Below, piece by piece: positions 42,229-51,442 of a stretch of DNA of 55,111 nucleotides. Each line of letters opens with the position of its first letter. Within the stretch, counting starts at the first letter, position 1. The stretch comes from SIG673 sp045638685. Its GTDB lineage: Bacteria > Bacillota > Clostridia > Oscillospirales > CAG-272. The notes under the pieces are model-generated. The model made no database searches. It saw only the letters and a list, made by a program, of their open reading frames with translations, and was not told the origin of the DNA. The stretch is from contig JAZUBT010000044.1 in assembly GCA_045638685.1 (NCBI GenBank), positions 1-55,111 on the forward strand. Direction: 5' to 3'. A program made the position numbers and the translations under genes.

Positions 42229-44196
42229 GTGTTCAAATTAAAATCCGATTTTCGTCCAACGGGCGATCAACCCGAGGCGATTGACGGTCTTGTAGAGGGA
42301 CTTCAAAGGGGACTTCGCTCCCAAACGCTTCTCGGAGTTACAGGCTCGGGAAAAACCTTTACTATGGCTAACGTTATAGCAAGGATAAACCGCCCAACAC
42401 TTGTTCTTGCTCACAATAAAACGCTCGCGGCTCAGCTCTGCTCGGAATTCCGTGAGTTTTTTCCCGAAAATGCCGTTGAGTATTTCGTTTCCTATTATGA
42501 CTATTATCAGCCGGAGGCGTATATTCCCGGAAAGGACATATATATCGAAAAGGACGCGCTTGTAAACGAGGAGATAGACAAGCTCCGCCACAGCGCGACC
42601 TCGGCGCTCTTTGAAAGACGGGACGTCATAATAGTAGCGTCGGTCTCCTGTATATACTCCCTTGGTGATCCGAGCGAATATAAAAGTCTCGTCGTCGATA
42701 TACGTGTCGGGGCGCAGATGGAGCGGAGCGAGCTTTTACGCAGGCTTGTTTCGATAAGCTACGACAGAAACGACGTAAATCTTGAAAGAAACAAATTCAG
42801 AGTTCGGGGCGACGTCGTTGAGATACACCCGTCAGGCTCTGATAACGTAATTATAAGAGTTGAGCTTTTCGGAGACGAGGTTGAACGAATATCCGAAATT
42901 GATTACGTAACCGGCGAGCTTATACGAAACGTAAGTTACGCGGTTATATTCCCGGCAACGCACTATGCGGTTTCTCCCGAAAAGAGGGAGGCCGCGCTTT
43001 CGGTTATCCTTGACGAGATGGAGGAGAGGGTAGCGTATTTTAAGTCGCAGGGTAAGCTTATAGAGGCGCAGAGAATAGAGGAAAGAACGAGATACGACGT
43101 TGAGATGATGCGCGAGATAGGCTACTGCTCCGGTGTTGAAAACTATTCGAGAGTTCTTTCGGGCAGAGAGCCGGGAAGCACCCCATATACTCTTCTTGAC
43201 TACTTCCCTGACGATTTTCTTATGTTCGTTGACGAGTCTCACGTAATGCTTCCGCAGGTAAGAGGTATGAGTGGCGGAGACAGGGCGAGAAAGGGCAACC
43301 TTATCGAATTTGGTTTCAGACTTCCGTCCGCGTTTGACAACAGACCTCTTTATTTTGACGAGTTTGAAAGCAAGATAAATAGTGTTATTTACGTAAGCGC
43401 AACTCCCGGCGAATATGAAAAAGCTCACTCGGAGAACACGGTTGAGCAGCTTATAAGACCTACGGGGCTTATCGATCCCGAAATCGAGGTAAGACCTGTT
43501 AAAGGTCAGGTAGATGACCTTATGGGTGAGATTTTCGCGAGAGCGGAGCGTAAGGAAAGGGTACTGATTACCACGCTTACAAAGAAAATGGCGGAGGATT
43601 TAACCGAATTTTTCGCTATGAATGGAATAAAGGTAAAATACATTCACCATAACGTAGATACTATGGAGAGAATGGAGATTATACACGATCTGCGCGCGGG
43701 TGTTTTCGACGTGCTTGTCGGAATTAACCTCTTACGCGAGGGGCTTGACCTTCCCGAGGTTTCTCTCGTTGCTATTCTTGACGCGGATAAGGAGGGATTT
43801 CTCCGCTCGGAGACTTCGCTTATACAGACGATAGGACGCGCGGCGAGAAATGCTGACGGCAAGGTAATAATGTACGCCGATACCGTAACGCGTTCAATGC
43901 AGGCGGCGATTGACGAAACGAGCAGAAGAAGACGTAAGCAGTCTGCATATAACGAGGCGCACGGTATCGTCCCAAGGACTATCGTAAAGCCTATTCACGA
44001 CATAATTGACCTCGGACTCGGCAAGAGTGGGGCCGACAAGACCGGTAAGACGGAAAAGAAGATGACGGCAAAGGAAAGAGAGCGCCTTATAGAGGAGCTG
44101 ACGGTAAGAATGAAGGAGTCGGCGAGACGGCTCGAATTTGAGGCGGCGGCAAAGCTCCGCGACAAGATTCAGGAGCTTAGGAGTTATAAGCGGTGA
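42229..44196 (+). CDS. uvrB: Excinuclease ABC subunit B
   Basis: Damage verification helicase of nucleotide excision repair. Walker A GVTGSGKTFTMANVI is near residue 36, the beta-hairpin is in YFVSYYDYYQPEAYIPG, DESHVMLPQVRGM carries the DEAD-type motif, and the helicase C part includes VGINLLREGLDLPEV and QTIGRAARNADGKVIMYAD. The UVR domain (RRLEFEAAAKLRDKIQEL) closes the protein. I chose the GTG at 42229 because AAAGGAG (42214-42220) lies eight bases upstream and MFKLKSDFRPTGDQPEAI matches the family; the frame continues upstream only through repeat DNA. The length is 655 residues. uvrA follows after 76 bases. Confidence 0.97.
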   Translation: MFKLKSDFRPTGDQPEAIDGLVEGLQRGLRSQTLLGVTGSGKTFTMANVIARINRPTLVLAHNKTLAAQLCSEFREFFPENAVEYFVSYYDYYQPEAYIPGKDIYIEKDALVNEEIDKLRHSATSALFERRDVIIVASVSCIYSLGDPSEYKSLVVDIRVGAQMERSELLRRLVSISYDRNDVNLERNKFRVRGDVVEIHPSGSDNVIIRVELFGDEVERISEIDYVTGELIRNVSYAVIFPATHYAVSPEKREAALSVILDEMEERVAYFKSQGKLIEAQRIEERTRYDVEMMREIGYCSGVENYSRVLSGREPGSTPYTLLDYFPDDFLMFVDESHVMLPQVRGMSGGDRARKGNLIEFGFRLPSAFDNRPLYFDEFESKINSVIYVSATPGEYEKAHSENTVEQLIRPTGLIDPEIEVRPVKGQVDDLMGEIFARAERKERVLITTLTKKMAEDLTEFFAMNGIKVKYIHHNVDTMERMEIIHDLRAGVFDVLVGINLLREGLDLPEVSLVAILDADKEGFLRSETSLIQTIGRAARNADGKVIMYADTVTRSMQAAIDETSRRRRKQSAYNEAHGIVPRTIVKPIHDIIDLGLGKSGADKTGKTEKKMTAKERERLIEELTVRMKESARRLEFEAAAKLRDKIQELRSYKR

Positions 44197-44272
44197 TTGA
44201 CCGATAGCAAACGGTCTTGTTATATTAAAATTTCGCCTGTGGGGACTACCCGCAAAAACAAAGGAGTAAAAA

Positions 44273-47095
44273 ATGGCATCCTATATTGATATTGTCGGCG
44301 CAAGAGCCAACAATCTGAAAAATATAAATATTAAAATACCAAGGGATAAAATGGTGGTTTTTACCGGTCTTTCGGGATCGGGAAAATCCTCTCTTGCCTT
44401 TGATACCATATACGCAGAGGGACATAGGCGTTTCGTTGAGTCGCTTTCGTCCTACGCCCGTCAGTTCCTCGGACAGCTGGACAAGCCCGACGTCGATTCA
44501 ATAGAGGGGCTTTCTCCCGCTATATCCATAGACCAGAAAACAACGTCGAAAAACCCCCGTTCTACCGTTGGAACGGTTACCGAAATATACGATTACCTTC
44601 GTCTTTTGTATGCAAGAGTAGGCGTTCCGCACTGTCCCGTATGCGGAAAAGAGATAAGACGCCAGTCAACCGACCAGATAATAGAAAAGATACTTTCTCT
44701 GCCCACGGGCACCAAGTTTATGGTACTTGCGCCCGTCGTAAGAGATAAAAAGGGGCGGCACGAAAAGGTGCTTGAAGCAGCGAAAAAGGGCGGCTTTGTC
44801 CGTGTTCGCATAGACGGAATTATATACGACTTAAGCGAGCAGATAGAGCTTGATAAGAACGTTAAGCATACCGTTGAAATAGTGGTAGATAGACTTGTAA
44901 TAAAAGAGGAAATGCGCACGCGACTGTCCGATTCGGTGGAAACGGCGCTAAACGAGGCTAACGGAAACGTAAACATCTCGGTTGTGGGCGAAAACGCCGA
45001 GGAGCTTAGCTTTTCACAGAATTACGCCTGCGAGGAGCATAACGTAAGCTTCCCCGAGCTTGAACCGAGAATGTTCTCCTTTAATAACCCGATAGGCGCC
45101 TGTCCCGAGTGTGCGGGGCTTGGTGAAAGCAGCTTTATTTCTCCGGAAAAGATTATACCGGACGAAACTCTTTCGCTACGAGAGGGAGCTATCGCCGTAA
45201 ACGGCTTTAAGTCTCTTGACGAGGAGGCGTATTCGGGACCACTCTTTGAAGCGGCGGGAGAGTACGCGGGATTTGATTTTGACACCCCGATTAAGGATTA
45301 TACCCCCGAGGCTTATCACGCGCTTTTGTATGGAACGGGCGATAGGCTTTATAAGGTTACGCGCTCCTTTGACGGTAAGGTAAGACATCAGGAAATACGG
45401 TTTGACGGCGTTATAAATATGATTAACCAGCGGATAAAAATGTTTGGGTACGACGATTATTATGACGCCTTTAAGGACGTTACCCCGTGTACCGCGTGCG
45501 GCGGAAAACGCTTAAAGCCGGAAATTCTTTCGGTTACCGTGGGTGGAAAAAGCATAGACGACTTTTGCCGTATGTCGGTAAGCGACGCGGTGAGCTTTGT
45601 AAGTTCTCTGACGTTCAGCGGATCGGAGCTGAAAATTTCAGAAGAAATTTTCAAGGAAATCCGTTCAAGGCTCGGATTTTTAAAGAACGTCGGACTTGAA
45701 TATCTTTCACTTGCGAGAAAGGCGGGGACTCTTTCGGGCGGCGAGGCGCAGAGAATACGTCTTGCCACGCAGATAGGCTCCTCTCTTATGGGAGTGCTTT
45801 ATATTCTTGACGAGCCGAGCATAGGGCTTCATCAAAGGGATAACGGTAAGCTTATATCGGCGCTGAAATCACTGCGCGACCTCGGAAACAGTCTTATTAT
45901 CGTCGAGCACGACGAGGAGACTATGGCGGAGTCGGATTATATAGTAGATATCGGTCCCGGAGCGGGTGTTCACGGCGGACACGTTGTTGCAACGGGTACT
46001 CCCGACGAGATAAAAAAGGATAAAAACTCGGTTACGGGTGCGTTTCTTTCGGGCAGAAGGAGGATTTCCGTACCGAAGGAGCGCAGAAGGGGCAGCGGAA
46101 AAAAGGTTACCGTCCGCGGAGCCGCAGAAAACAACCTTAAAAACGTTGACGTAGATTTTCCGCTCGGTGTTTTCACCTGTGTTACAGGTGTTTCCGGATC
46201 GGGAAAATCCTCTCTCGTTAACGGTATTCTTTATCGGGTGCTTGCCAGAAGGCTTAACCGCGCGAGCGTTTCTGCCGGTAAGCATAAGGCGGTTGAGGGA
46301 ATAGAGGCGCTTGATAAGGTTATAGCTATTGACCAAAGCCCCATTGGAAGAACCCCGCGGTCTAATCCGGCGACCTATACGGGTCTGTTTACCGACATAA
46401 GAGATCTTTTTGCTCAAACTCCCGACGCAAAGGCGCGCGGATACAAAAGCGGAAGATTCTCCTTTAACGTACGCGGAGGGCGCTGTGAGGCGTGCGAGGG
46501 AGACGGAGTTAAATGTATTGAAATGCACTTCCTTCCCGACGTTTACGTTACCTGCGACGTATGTAAGGGTAAGCGATACAATTACGATACGCTTGAGGTA
46601 AAGTATAAAGGAAAGAATATTTTTGACGTCCTTGATATGACGGTTGAGGAGGGAAGGAGCTTCTTCTCCGAGCTTCCGAGACTTAAAAAGAAGCTTGATA
46701 CGCTTTACGACGTCGGGCTTGGATATATAAAAATCGGTCAGTCATCAACCACTCTTGCGGGCGGTGAGGCGCAGAGGGTAAAGCTTGCGACCGAGCTTTC
46801 AAAGAGAGCGACGGGCACAACGGTTTATATCCTTGACGAGCCGACGACGGGACTCCATACCGCTGACGTAGAAAAGCTTATCGAGGTTTTGCAGAGACTT
46901 GTTGATGCGGAAAATACGGTTATCGTTATAGAGCATAATCTTGAAATGATAAAAACCGCCGATTATATTATTGATATGGGCCCCGAGGGCGGAGACGGCG
47001 GCGGAACGGTCGTTGCGACGGGTACACCGGAGCAGGTTGCCGAGGTTTCCGAGTCATATACGGGACAGTATTTAAAGAAAATTTTGCGCGGGTAG
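44273..47095 (+). CDS. uvrA: Excinuclease ABC subunit A
   Basis: Damage-recognising ABC ATPase of nucleotide excision repair that loads UvrB. The 940-residue protein has two ATP sites: FTGLSGSGKSSLAFDTIYAE and VTGVSGSGKSSLVNGILYR, each with an ABC signature (LSGGEAQRIRLA and LAGGEAQRVKLA). The zinc modules are CPVC..., CPECAGLGE, CTACGGKRL and CEACEGDGVKCIEMHFLPDV with CDVCKGKRYN. Everything expected is present. The AGGAG site precedes the ATG, and it follows uvrB in the usual order. Confidence 0.97.
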   Translation: MASYIDIVGARANNLKNINIKIPRDKMVVFTGLSGSGKSSLAFDTIYAEGHRRFVESLSSYARQFLGQLDKPDVDSIEGLSPAISIDQKTTSKNPRSTVGTVTEIYDYLRLLYARVGVPHCPVCGKEIRRQSTDQIIEKILSLPTGTKFMVLAPVVRDKKGRHEKVLEAAKKGGFVRVRIDGIIYDLSEQIELDKNVKHTVEIVVDRLVIKEEMRTRLSDSVETALNEANGNVNISVVGENAEELSFSQNYACEEHNVSFPELEPRMFSFNNPIGACPECAGLGESSFISPEKIIPDETLSLREGAIAVNGFKSLDEEAYSGPLFEAAGEYAGFDFDTPIKDYTPEAYHALLYGTGDRLYKVTRSFDGKVRHQEIRFDGVINMINQRIKMFGYDDYYDAFKDVTPCTACGGKRLKPEILSVTVGGKSIDDFCRMSVSDAVSFVSSLTFSGSELKISEEIFKEIRSRLGFLKNVGLEYLSLARKAGTLSGGEAQRIRLATQIGSSLMGVLYILDEPSIGLHQRDNGKLISALKSLRDLGNSLIIVEHDEETMAESDYIVDIGPGAGVHGGHVVATGTPDEIKKDKNSVTGAFLSGRRRISVPKERRRGSGKKVTVRGAAENNLKNVDVDFPLGVFTCVTGVSGSGKSSLVNGILYRVLARRLNRASVSAGKHKAVEGIEALDKVIAIDQSPIGRTPRSNPATYTGLFTDIRDLFAQTPDAKARGYKSGRFSFNVRGGRCEACEGDGVKCIEMHFLPDVYVTCDVCKGKRYNYDTLEVKYKGKNIFDVLDMTVEEGRSFFSELPRLKKKLDTLYDVGLGYIKIGQSSTTLAGGEAQRVKLATELSKRATGTTVYILDEPTTGLHTADVEKLIEVLQRLVDAENTVIVIEHNLEMIKTADYIIDMGPEGGDGGGTVVATGTPEQVAEVSESYTGQYLKKILRG

Positions 47096-47161
47096 CACCG
47101 GATGGCGTATAGCCGTGATGTGAGAGGAGACGTAACAAATCGGTTTTACAAAAATAAAACG

Positions 47162-47196
47162 AGAGACGCATTCGGAAACGATGCGTCTCTTTTTAT
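47162..47196 (+). terminator. Terminator after uvrA
   Basis: The 10-bp stem agagacgcat/atgcgtctct closes a 9-base loop and is followed by TTTTATG. Confidence 0.85.
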
Positions 47197-47269
47197 GCTT
47201 TGCGTAAAATTTGTACCAAACAGCGCGATTTATAAGGAAAATATTTTATAAATTTTTTATAAAATCCCC

Positions 47270-47298
47270 TTGTAATTATATTTATTTAATGATATTAT
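47270..47298 (+). promoter_or_regulatory. Promoter of ftsK
   Basis: TTGTAA at 47270-47275 and TATTAT at 47293-47298 with a 17-base spacer. Confidence 0.55.
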
Positions 47299-47476
47299 AT
47301 AAATAGTATGCTTTTTTAAAAAACGAAGCAGGAGAGTCGGAATTATTTTTTACAGAGCTTCTAAGTATATAGGGGCTGTACAAATTTAAAGAGGCGTTTT
47401 ATCCTGTTTTTATCGGAATAATTGACGAAAAATACCGCAAACTATATAAATGAAAAAAAGAAAGGACCGGTAGAAT

Positions 47477-50400
47477 ATGAAAAAAGCTAACCGAAAAGAA
47501 CCAACAGTCAGAAAAAATAAGACCGCAAAAAGCGAAACGCCGAAAAAGGTAACTACCGGGTATTTCTTCGCGCCGTTTCTTATAACGGTTATTGCTCTTG
47601 CGGTTGAAAGCTGTCTTGTTTTTAATCAAAAAACAGGGCTTGTCGGAAAGTGGATCTATAATGTATTTATAGGGTGCTTCGGCATAGCGGGTTATTTTAT
47701 TCCCGCGGGCGCGCTTGTTATAGCGTTTTTCTTTAACAGCATTGCAGAGAATAAAACTATGACCTATAAATGCGGAATGTTCGCGATTTTCTCCGCGTTT
47801 CTCTCTGCGCTTAACTCGCTGTTATCGCTCGAAAATCTCGCGGGAGCACCAATAAACGTACCCGAGCTTTTTGTAAAGGGATATAGCGGCGAAGGCGGAG
47901 GCGCGGTCGGAGGACTTGTAGGAAAGCTTATGAGCGTTTCCTTTGGAAACGTCTTTTCGGTAATACTTTCCATAATTATCTGTATTCTTTCGCTTAGTCT
48001 GTTTATAGGAACCACAAAGGCGGGAATTTGGTATTATCTCAGAGAAATGCGTATGTTCGGAGCGGAAAAAACAGCTGTCCTTAAAGCTCCCAAAAAGGCG
48101 CCCGAAAAAATAAGCTCAAAGGAAACGGAGACCGCTTCTGCGGAGCCGAGAAGTGTCGGCTCGGAGATTCAGACGGGTGGAGGAGCGTTTAATAACAGCG
48201 TGAGCATTCCCTCTGTTTCGACAAACCCTTCGGGAGACCCCTTCCGCTACGGGAGTGAGGTCGGGCAGCGCCGCGCAAGAAAGCAGTCGCTCTCGATAGA
48301 TTTAAGAACTCAGGAAGCTAAAAGCGAGGATATAAAGGACATATATTCCGAGGAATCCGAGGAAAGAAGGGAAGCGCCGGATATAAAGATAGCGCAGCCA
48401 ACGGTACAGTTTCCCACGAAAAACGGCCGCGCATATTCCCCCTTTGCCGATCCCTTTATCAAGAGAGAGGAGTTTATGAAAAACGGGGGCGAGGGCAAGG
48501 CACAAGACACAGAGACTTCCGTATCCCCTTCGCGCGCATACTCCCCGTTTGCCGATCCTTTTACAAAAAGAGACGAGTTTATTCGTCAGGGAAAAGCGGC
48601 GACAAATGACGTATATAAGCCGGCGGAAATAAAGGTTGCGGAGAACACAAGGCTATCGGGAGGCTACGGTAGCAGCACCGCTTCGCAGAACCCGATTGCA
48701 AGTCAGATAAGTAACCCCTTGGGGAATATTCAGAATAGAGCAGAACAGGTAAACGAAACACCGAGCGATACCAGTATGGCCGCGGAGAGCGACGTCTTTG
48801 GCAGACCGCCGCTTTCCTTTAACAGCGCAAAAAGAACGGATATAGAGGAAGGCGCCGATGTTACTCCGTCGGCAGAAAAGACGGAAAGCGCGGCTCCGTG
48901 GACTGCTACGGAAAGAAAGACGGAGAGCACGGCTCCGTGGAACGCTGCGGAAAGAAATACGGAGAGCGCGGCTCCGTGGGACGCTGCGGAAAAAAAGACG
49001 GAGAGTGCAGCCCCGTGGGACGTTGCGGTAAAAACAGCTGTACCGCTTACGACTTCTTCGAGCACGTCGTATCTCGGTGATGAGGAATACACCGAGGATA
49101 CCTATGACGAGGAGGACGAGGCCGAGGAAAACGAGGGATTTGTAAAGCGGGAGAATATGCCCGTGTTCAGCACAAGCTCGTTTACAAGCGCCTATGCAGA
49201 CAGATATAACTCGGATAAAAATAACGCCGAGCAGAGCTTAAAGGACGATGACGAGCGCGCGGTGTACAGAGATCACTCGAAAAAATTTTACCCGAATTAC
49301 GTTTATCCGTCATCGGTTCTGCTTGAACAGCGCTCAGCCGAAACCACGGTAACCGAGGACGACGTTATAGAGGTAAGAAACAAGCTTCTCGGAAAGCTTG
49401 CAAGCTTTAAGATAGAAGCGTCTCTCGTCGGTTACAGCGCAGGTCCGTCTATAACGAGATACGAGCTTGCCCCAGGTCCCGGTGTTACGGTTAAGGCTAT
49501 AACCAACCGAATAGAGGACATCGCGCTTGAGCTTCAGTCGGACGGAGTGCGTATAGCTACCGTTCCGGGAAAATCGGTTATCGGAATAGAGGTTCCGAAC
49601 AAGAAGGTTTCCGTTGTTTCCTTGCGATCCCTTATTGAAAACAGAGACTTTATGGAGTCGAAAAGCAAGATAACGGTTTGCGTAGGTCTTACGGTAACGG
49701 GTAAGCCGATTTATATGGATATAGACGATATGCCGCACGTTCTTATAGCGGGACAGACGAAATCCGGTAAATCGGTTGCCATTAACTGTATGCTGCTCAG
49801 CCTTCTTTACAGAACGACTCCCGACGAGGTTCAGCTTATACTGATAGACCCGAAAAGGGTTGAGCTTAATATATATTCCAAGGTTCCGCATCTCGCGATG
49901 CCCGTTATCGACGATCCTCAAAGAGCCGCTGCCGCTCTACGCTGGGCGGTATGCGAAATGGAACGCCGATATGAAATGATGGATAACCTCGGAGTTCGTA
50001 ACAGAGACGAATACTACGAGCTCAAGGAGCAGGATCCGTCTCTTGAGTATCTTCCGCAGATAGTCATAGTAATTGACGAGCTTGCTGACCTTATGCTTCA
50101 GGTAAGAGAGCACGTTGAAACCCTTATCAACCGACTTGCCGCAAAGGCAAGAGCCTGTGGAATACATCTTCTTGTAGGAACGCAGCGTCCGTCGGTTGAT
50201 ATAGTAACAGGTCTTATTAAAGCGAACATTCCGGCGAGAATTTCCTTCCAGGTTTCATCCAGCGCAGACTCCCGGATTATACTCGGCGCGGTTGGTGCGG
50301 AGAAGCTGCTCGGTAGAGGCGATATGCTTTATCAGGCAACGGGCGCGGGCAGAGTAAGAGTTCAAGGCGCGTTCGTAAGCTCGGGCGAAATCAAGCGAAT

Positions 50401-50779
50401 AACAAAATTTATTATTGACAACAACGGCGAGGCGCAGTTTGATCCGGAGATAATGCGTCAGCTTGAAGTTGAGACCGACAAGATTAACAAGACAAGCAAA
50501 AAGGCTTCGGCAGAGGATTCCGACAGCGGAAGCTACGTTGACAGCAGCGAGGCGGATTTTGAATACATCTGCAAGGCTATGGAGTACGTTTTTGAAAGCG
50601 GAGTTACCACCACCAACAATATCCAGAGGCGGCTGCGTATCGGATTTAACCGAGCCGCGGATATAGTTGATGCGCTTGAAAATCTCGGATTTATCTCACG
50701 CCGTAACGGTTCAAAGCCGAGAGATATTCTTATCGATCCCGAGTCGTTTGAGCAGTGGAAGCTGCGAAACGCACCGTAA
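47477..50779 (+). CDS. ftsK: DNA translocase FtsK/SpoIIIE
   Basis: A septal DNA pump that clears chromosome from the closing septum or moves DNA into the forespore. The 1100-residue protein has an N-terminal membrane domain of about four helices (to about residue 185), then a low-complexity linker (about 200-600), then the motor. Walker A AGQTKSGKSVAINCM is at about 758, LIDPKRVELNIYSKVPHL follows, and Walker B VIVIDELADLMLQ is near 865, with GTQRPSVDIVTGLIKANIPA. The C-terminal winged-helix gamma domain (DFEYICKAMEYVFESGVTTT onward) recognises KOPS/SRS-type DNA signals. The linker holds two kinds of duplications and is about 150-200 residues longer than is common. Confidence 0.96.
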   Translation: MKKANRKEPTVRKNKTAKSETPKKVTTGYFFAPFLITVIALAVESCLVFNQKTGLVGKWIYNVFIGCFGIAGYFIPAGALVIAFFFNSIAENKTMTYKCGMFAIFSAFLSALNSLLSLENLAGAPINVPELFVKGYSGEGGGAVGGLVGKLMSVSFGNVFSVILSIIICILSLSLFIGTTKAGIWYYLREMRMFGAEKTAVLKAPKKAPEKISSKETETASAEPRSVGSEIQTGGGAFNNSVSIPSVSTNPSGDPFRYGSEVGQRRARKQSLSIDLRTQEAKSEDIKDIYSEESEERREAPDIKIAQPTVQFPTKNGRAYSPFADPFIKREEFMKNGGEGKAQDTETSVSPSRAYSPFADPFTKRDEFIRQGKAATNDVYKPAEIKVAENTRLSGGYGSSTASQNPIASQISNPLGNIQNRAEQVNETPSDTSMAAESDVFGRPPLSFNSAKRTDIEEGADVTPSAEKTESAAPWTATERKTESTAPWNAAERNTESAAPWDAAEKKTESAAPWDVAVKTAVPLTTSSSTSYLGDEEYTEDTYDEEDEAEENEGFVKRENMPVFSTSSFTSAYADRYNSDKNNAEQSLKDDDERAVYRDHSKKFYPNYVYPSSVLLEQRSAETTVTEDDVIEVRNKLLGKLASFKIEASLVGYSAGPSITRYELAPGPGVTVKAITNRIEDIALELQSDGVRIATVPGKSVIGIEVPNKKVSVVSLRSLIENRDFMESKSKITVCVGLTVTGKPIYMDIDDMPHVLIAGQTKSGKSVAINCMLLSLLYRTTPDEVQLILIDPKRVELNIYSKVPHLAMPVIDDPQRAAAALRWAVCEMERRYEMMDNLGVRNRDEYYELKEQDPSLEYLPQIVIVIDELADLMLQVREHVETLINRLAAKARACGIHLLVGTQRPSVDIVTGLIKANIPARISFQVSSSADSRIILGAVGAEKLLGRGDMLYQATGAGRVRVQGAFVSSGEIKRITKFIIDNNGEAQFDPEIMRQLEVETDKINKTSKKASAEDSDSGSYVDSSEADFEYICKAMEYVFESGVTTTNNIQRRLRIGFNRAADIVDALENLGFISRRNGSKPRDILIDPESFEQWKLRNAP
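48428..48580 (+). repeat. Duplicated 16-residue motif in the FtsK linker
   Basis: RAYSPFADPFIKREEF (48428-48475) and RAYSPFADPFTKRDEF (48533-48580) are near-identical copies 105 bases apart. Their aromatic residues stand out in an otherwise disordered linker, so they may be a short binding motif. Confidence 0.85.
48878..49033 (+). repeat. 39-bp in-frame tandem repeat in the FtsK linker
   Basis: Four 13-residue units start at 48878, 48917, 48956 and 48995, each of the form KTESAAPWDAAEK. The Trp and Pro positions are constant. Confidence 0.92.
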
Positions 50780-50870
50780 CGGGTAAGGCAAAACGAGAGG
50801 GCTTTATACACGGTAAAACCAATCCGTGGATAAAAGAGAGACACCTGAGCCAAAAGAAAGGAACGAAAAA

Positions 50871-51419
50871 ATGATTTATATTTATCTTGCCGACGGGTTT
50901 GAGGAAATAGAGGCACTTTTTCCGCTTGACCTTTTCAGACGCGCGGGACTCCCGGCCAAAACCGTTTCGATTACCGAAAACGCGGAGGTAACAGGCTCTC
51001 ACGGGATAGCGGTAAGGGCTGACCTTACGGTAAAGGACGAGGGCTATAATCCAAAGGACGCGGAGGTTATAATGCTTCCCGGAGGAATGCCCGGAACATT
51101 AAATCTTGACGGCTCGGCTGACGTTCACGCCGCGCTTGACTGCGCATACGAAAACGGAAAGCTGATTGCCGCCATCTGCGCTGCTCCGTCGGTTATAGGT
51201 AAAAAAGGCTTTTTAAAGGATAAAAAGGGAGTCGCTTATCCCGGATTCGAGGAGTATCTTATCGGCAGAAGGACGACCGACGAAAAATGCGTAAAGGACG
51301 GTAATATAATAACCGCCGCGGGAGCAGGAGTTGCGATGGAGTTCGGTCTTAAAATTATTGAAACGCTTTGCGGCAAAGAGACCGCAGAGAAAATCAAAAA
51401 TGCTATTATTGCCGATTAA
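50871..51419 (+). CDS. DJ-1/PfpI family protein
   Basis: A 182-residue glutamine amidotransferase-like protein of the DJ-1/ThiJ/PfpI superfamily, associated with deglycase, chaperone or redox-protective roles. The conserved cysteine is C103 in IAAICAAPSVIG, the nucleophile elbow. The acidic partner lies in LADGFEEIEAL, and MLPGGMPGTLNL and the closing GAGVAMEFGLKIIETL fit the DJ-1 branch. I chose the ATG at 50871 because AAAGGA lies eight bases upstream. The cyclo-ligase gene starts 23 bases after the stop. Confidence 0.93.
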   Translation: MIYIYLADGFEEIEALFPLDLFRRAGLPAKTVSITENAEVTGSHGIAVRADLTVKDEGYNPKDAEVIMLPGGMPGTLNLDGSADVHAALDCAYENGKLIAAICAAPSVIGKKGFLKDKKGVAYPGFEEYLIGRRTTDEKCVKDGNIITAAGAGVAMEFGLKIIETLCGKETAEKIKNAIIAD

Positions 51420-51442
51420 AAACGGATAGGAGAACAGAGCAC

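Larger units (their letters stand above)
47096..47476 (+). other. Intergenic region between uvrA and ftsK
   Basis: Starts with a fragment resembling the module A end (gcgggtagcaccggatggcg at 47088) and an agccgtgatg motif (47106). It then holds the uvrA terminator (47162-47196) and the ftsK promoter (47270-47298), leaving a leader of about 170 bases in which I see no known element. Confidence 0.55.
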
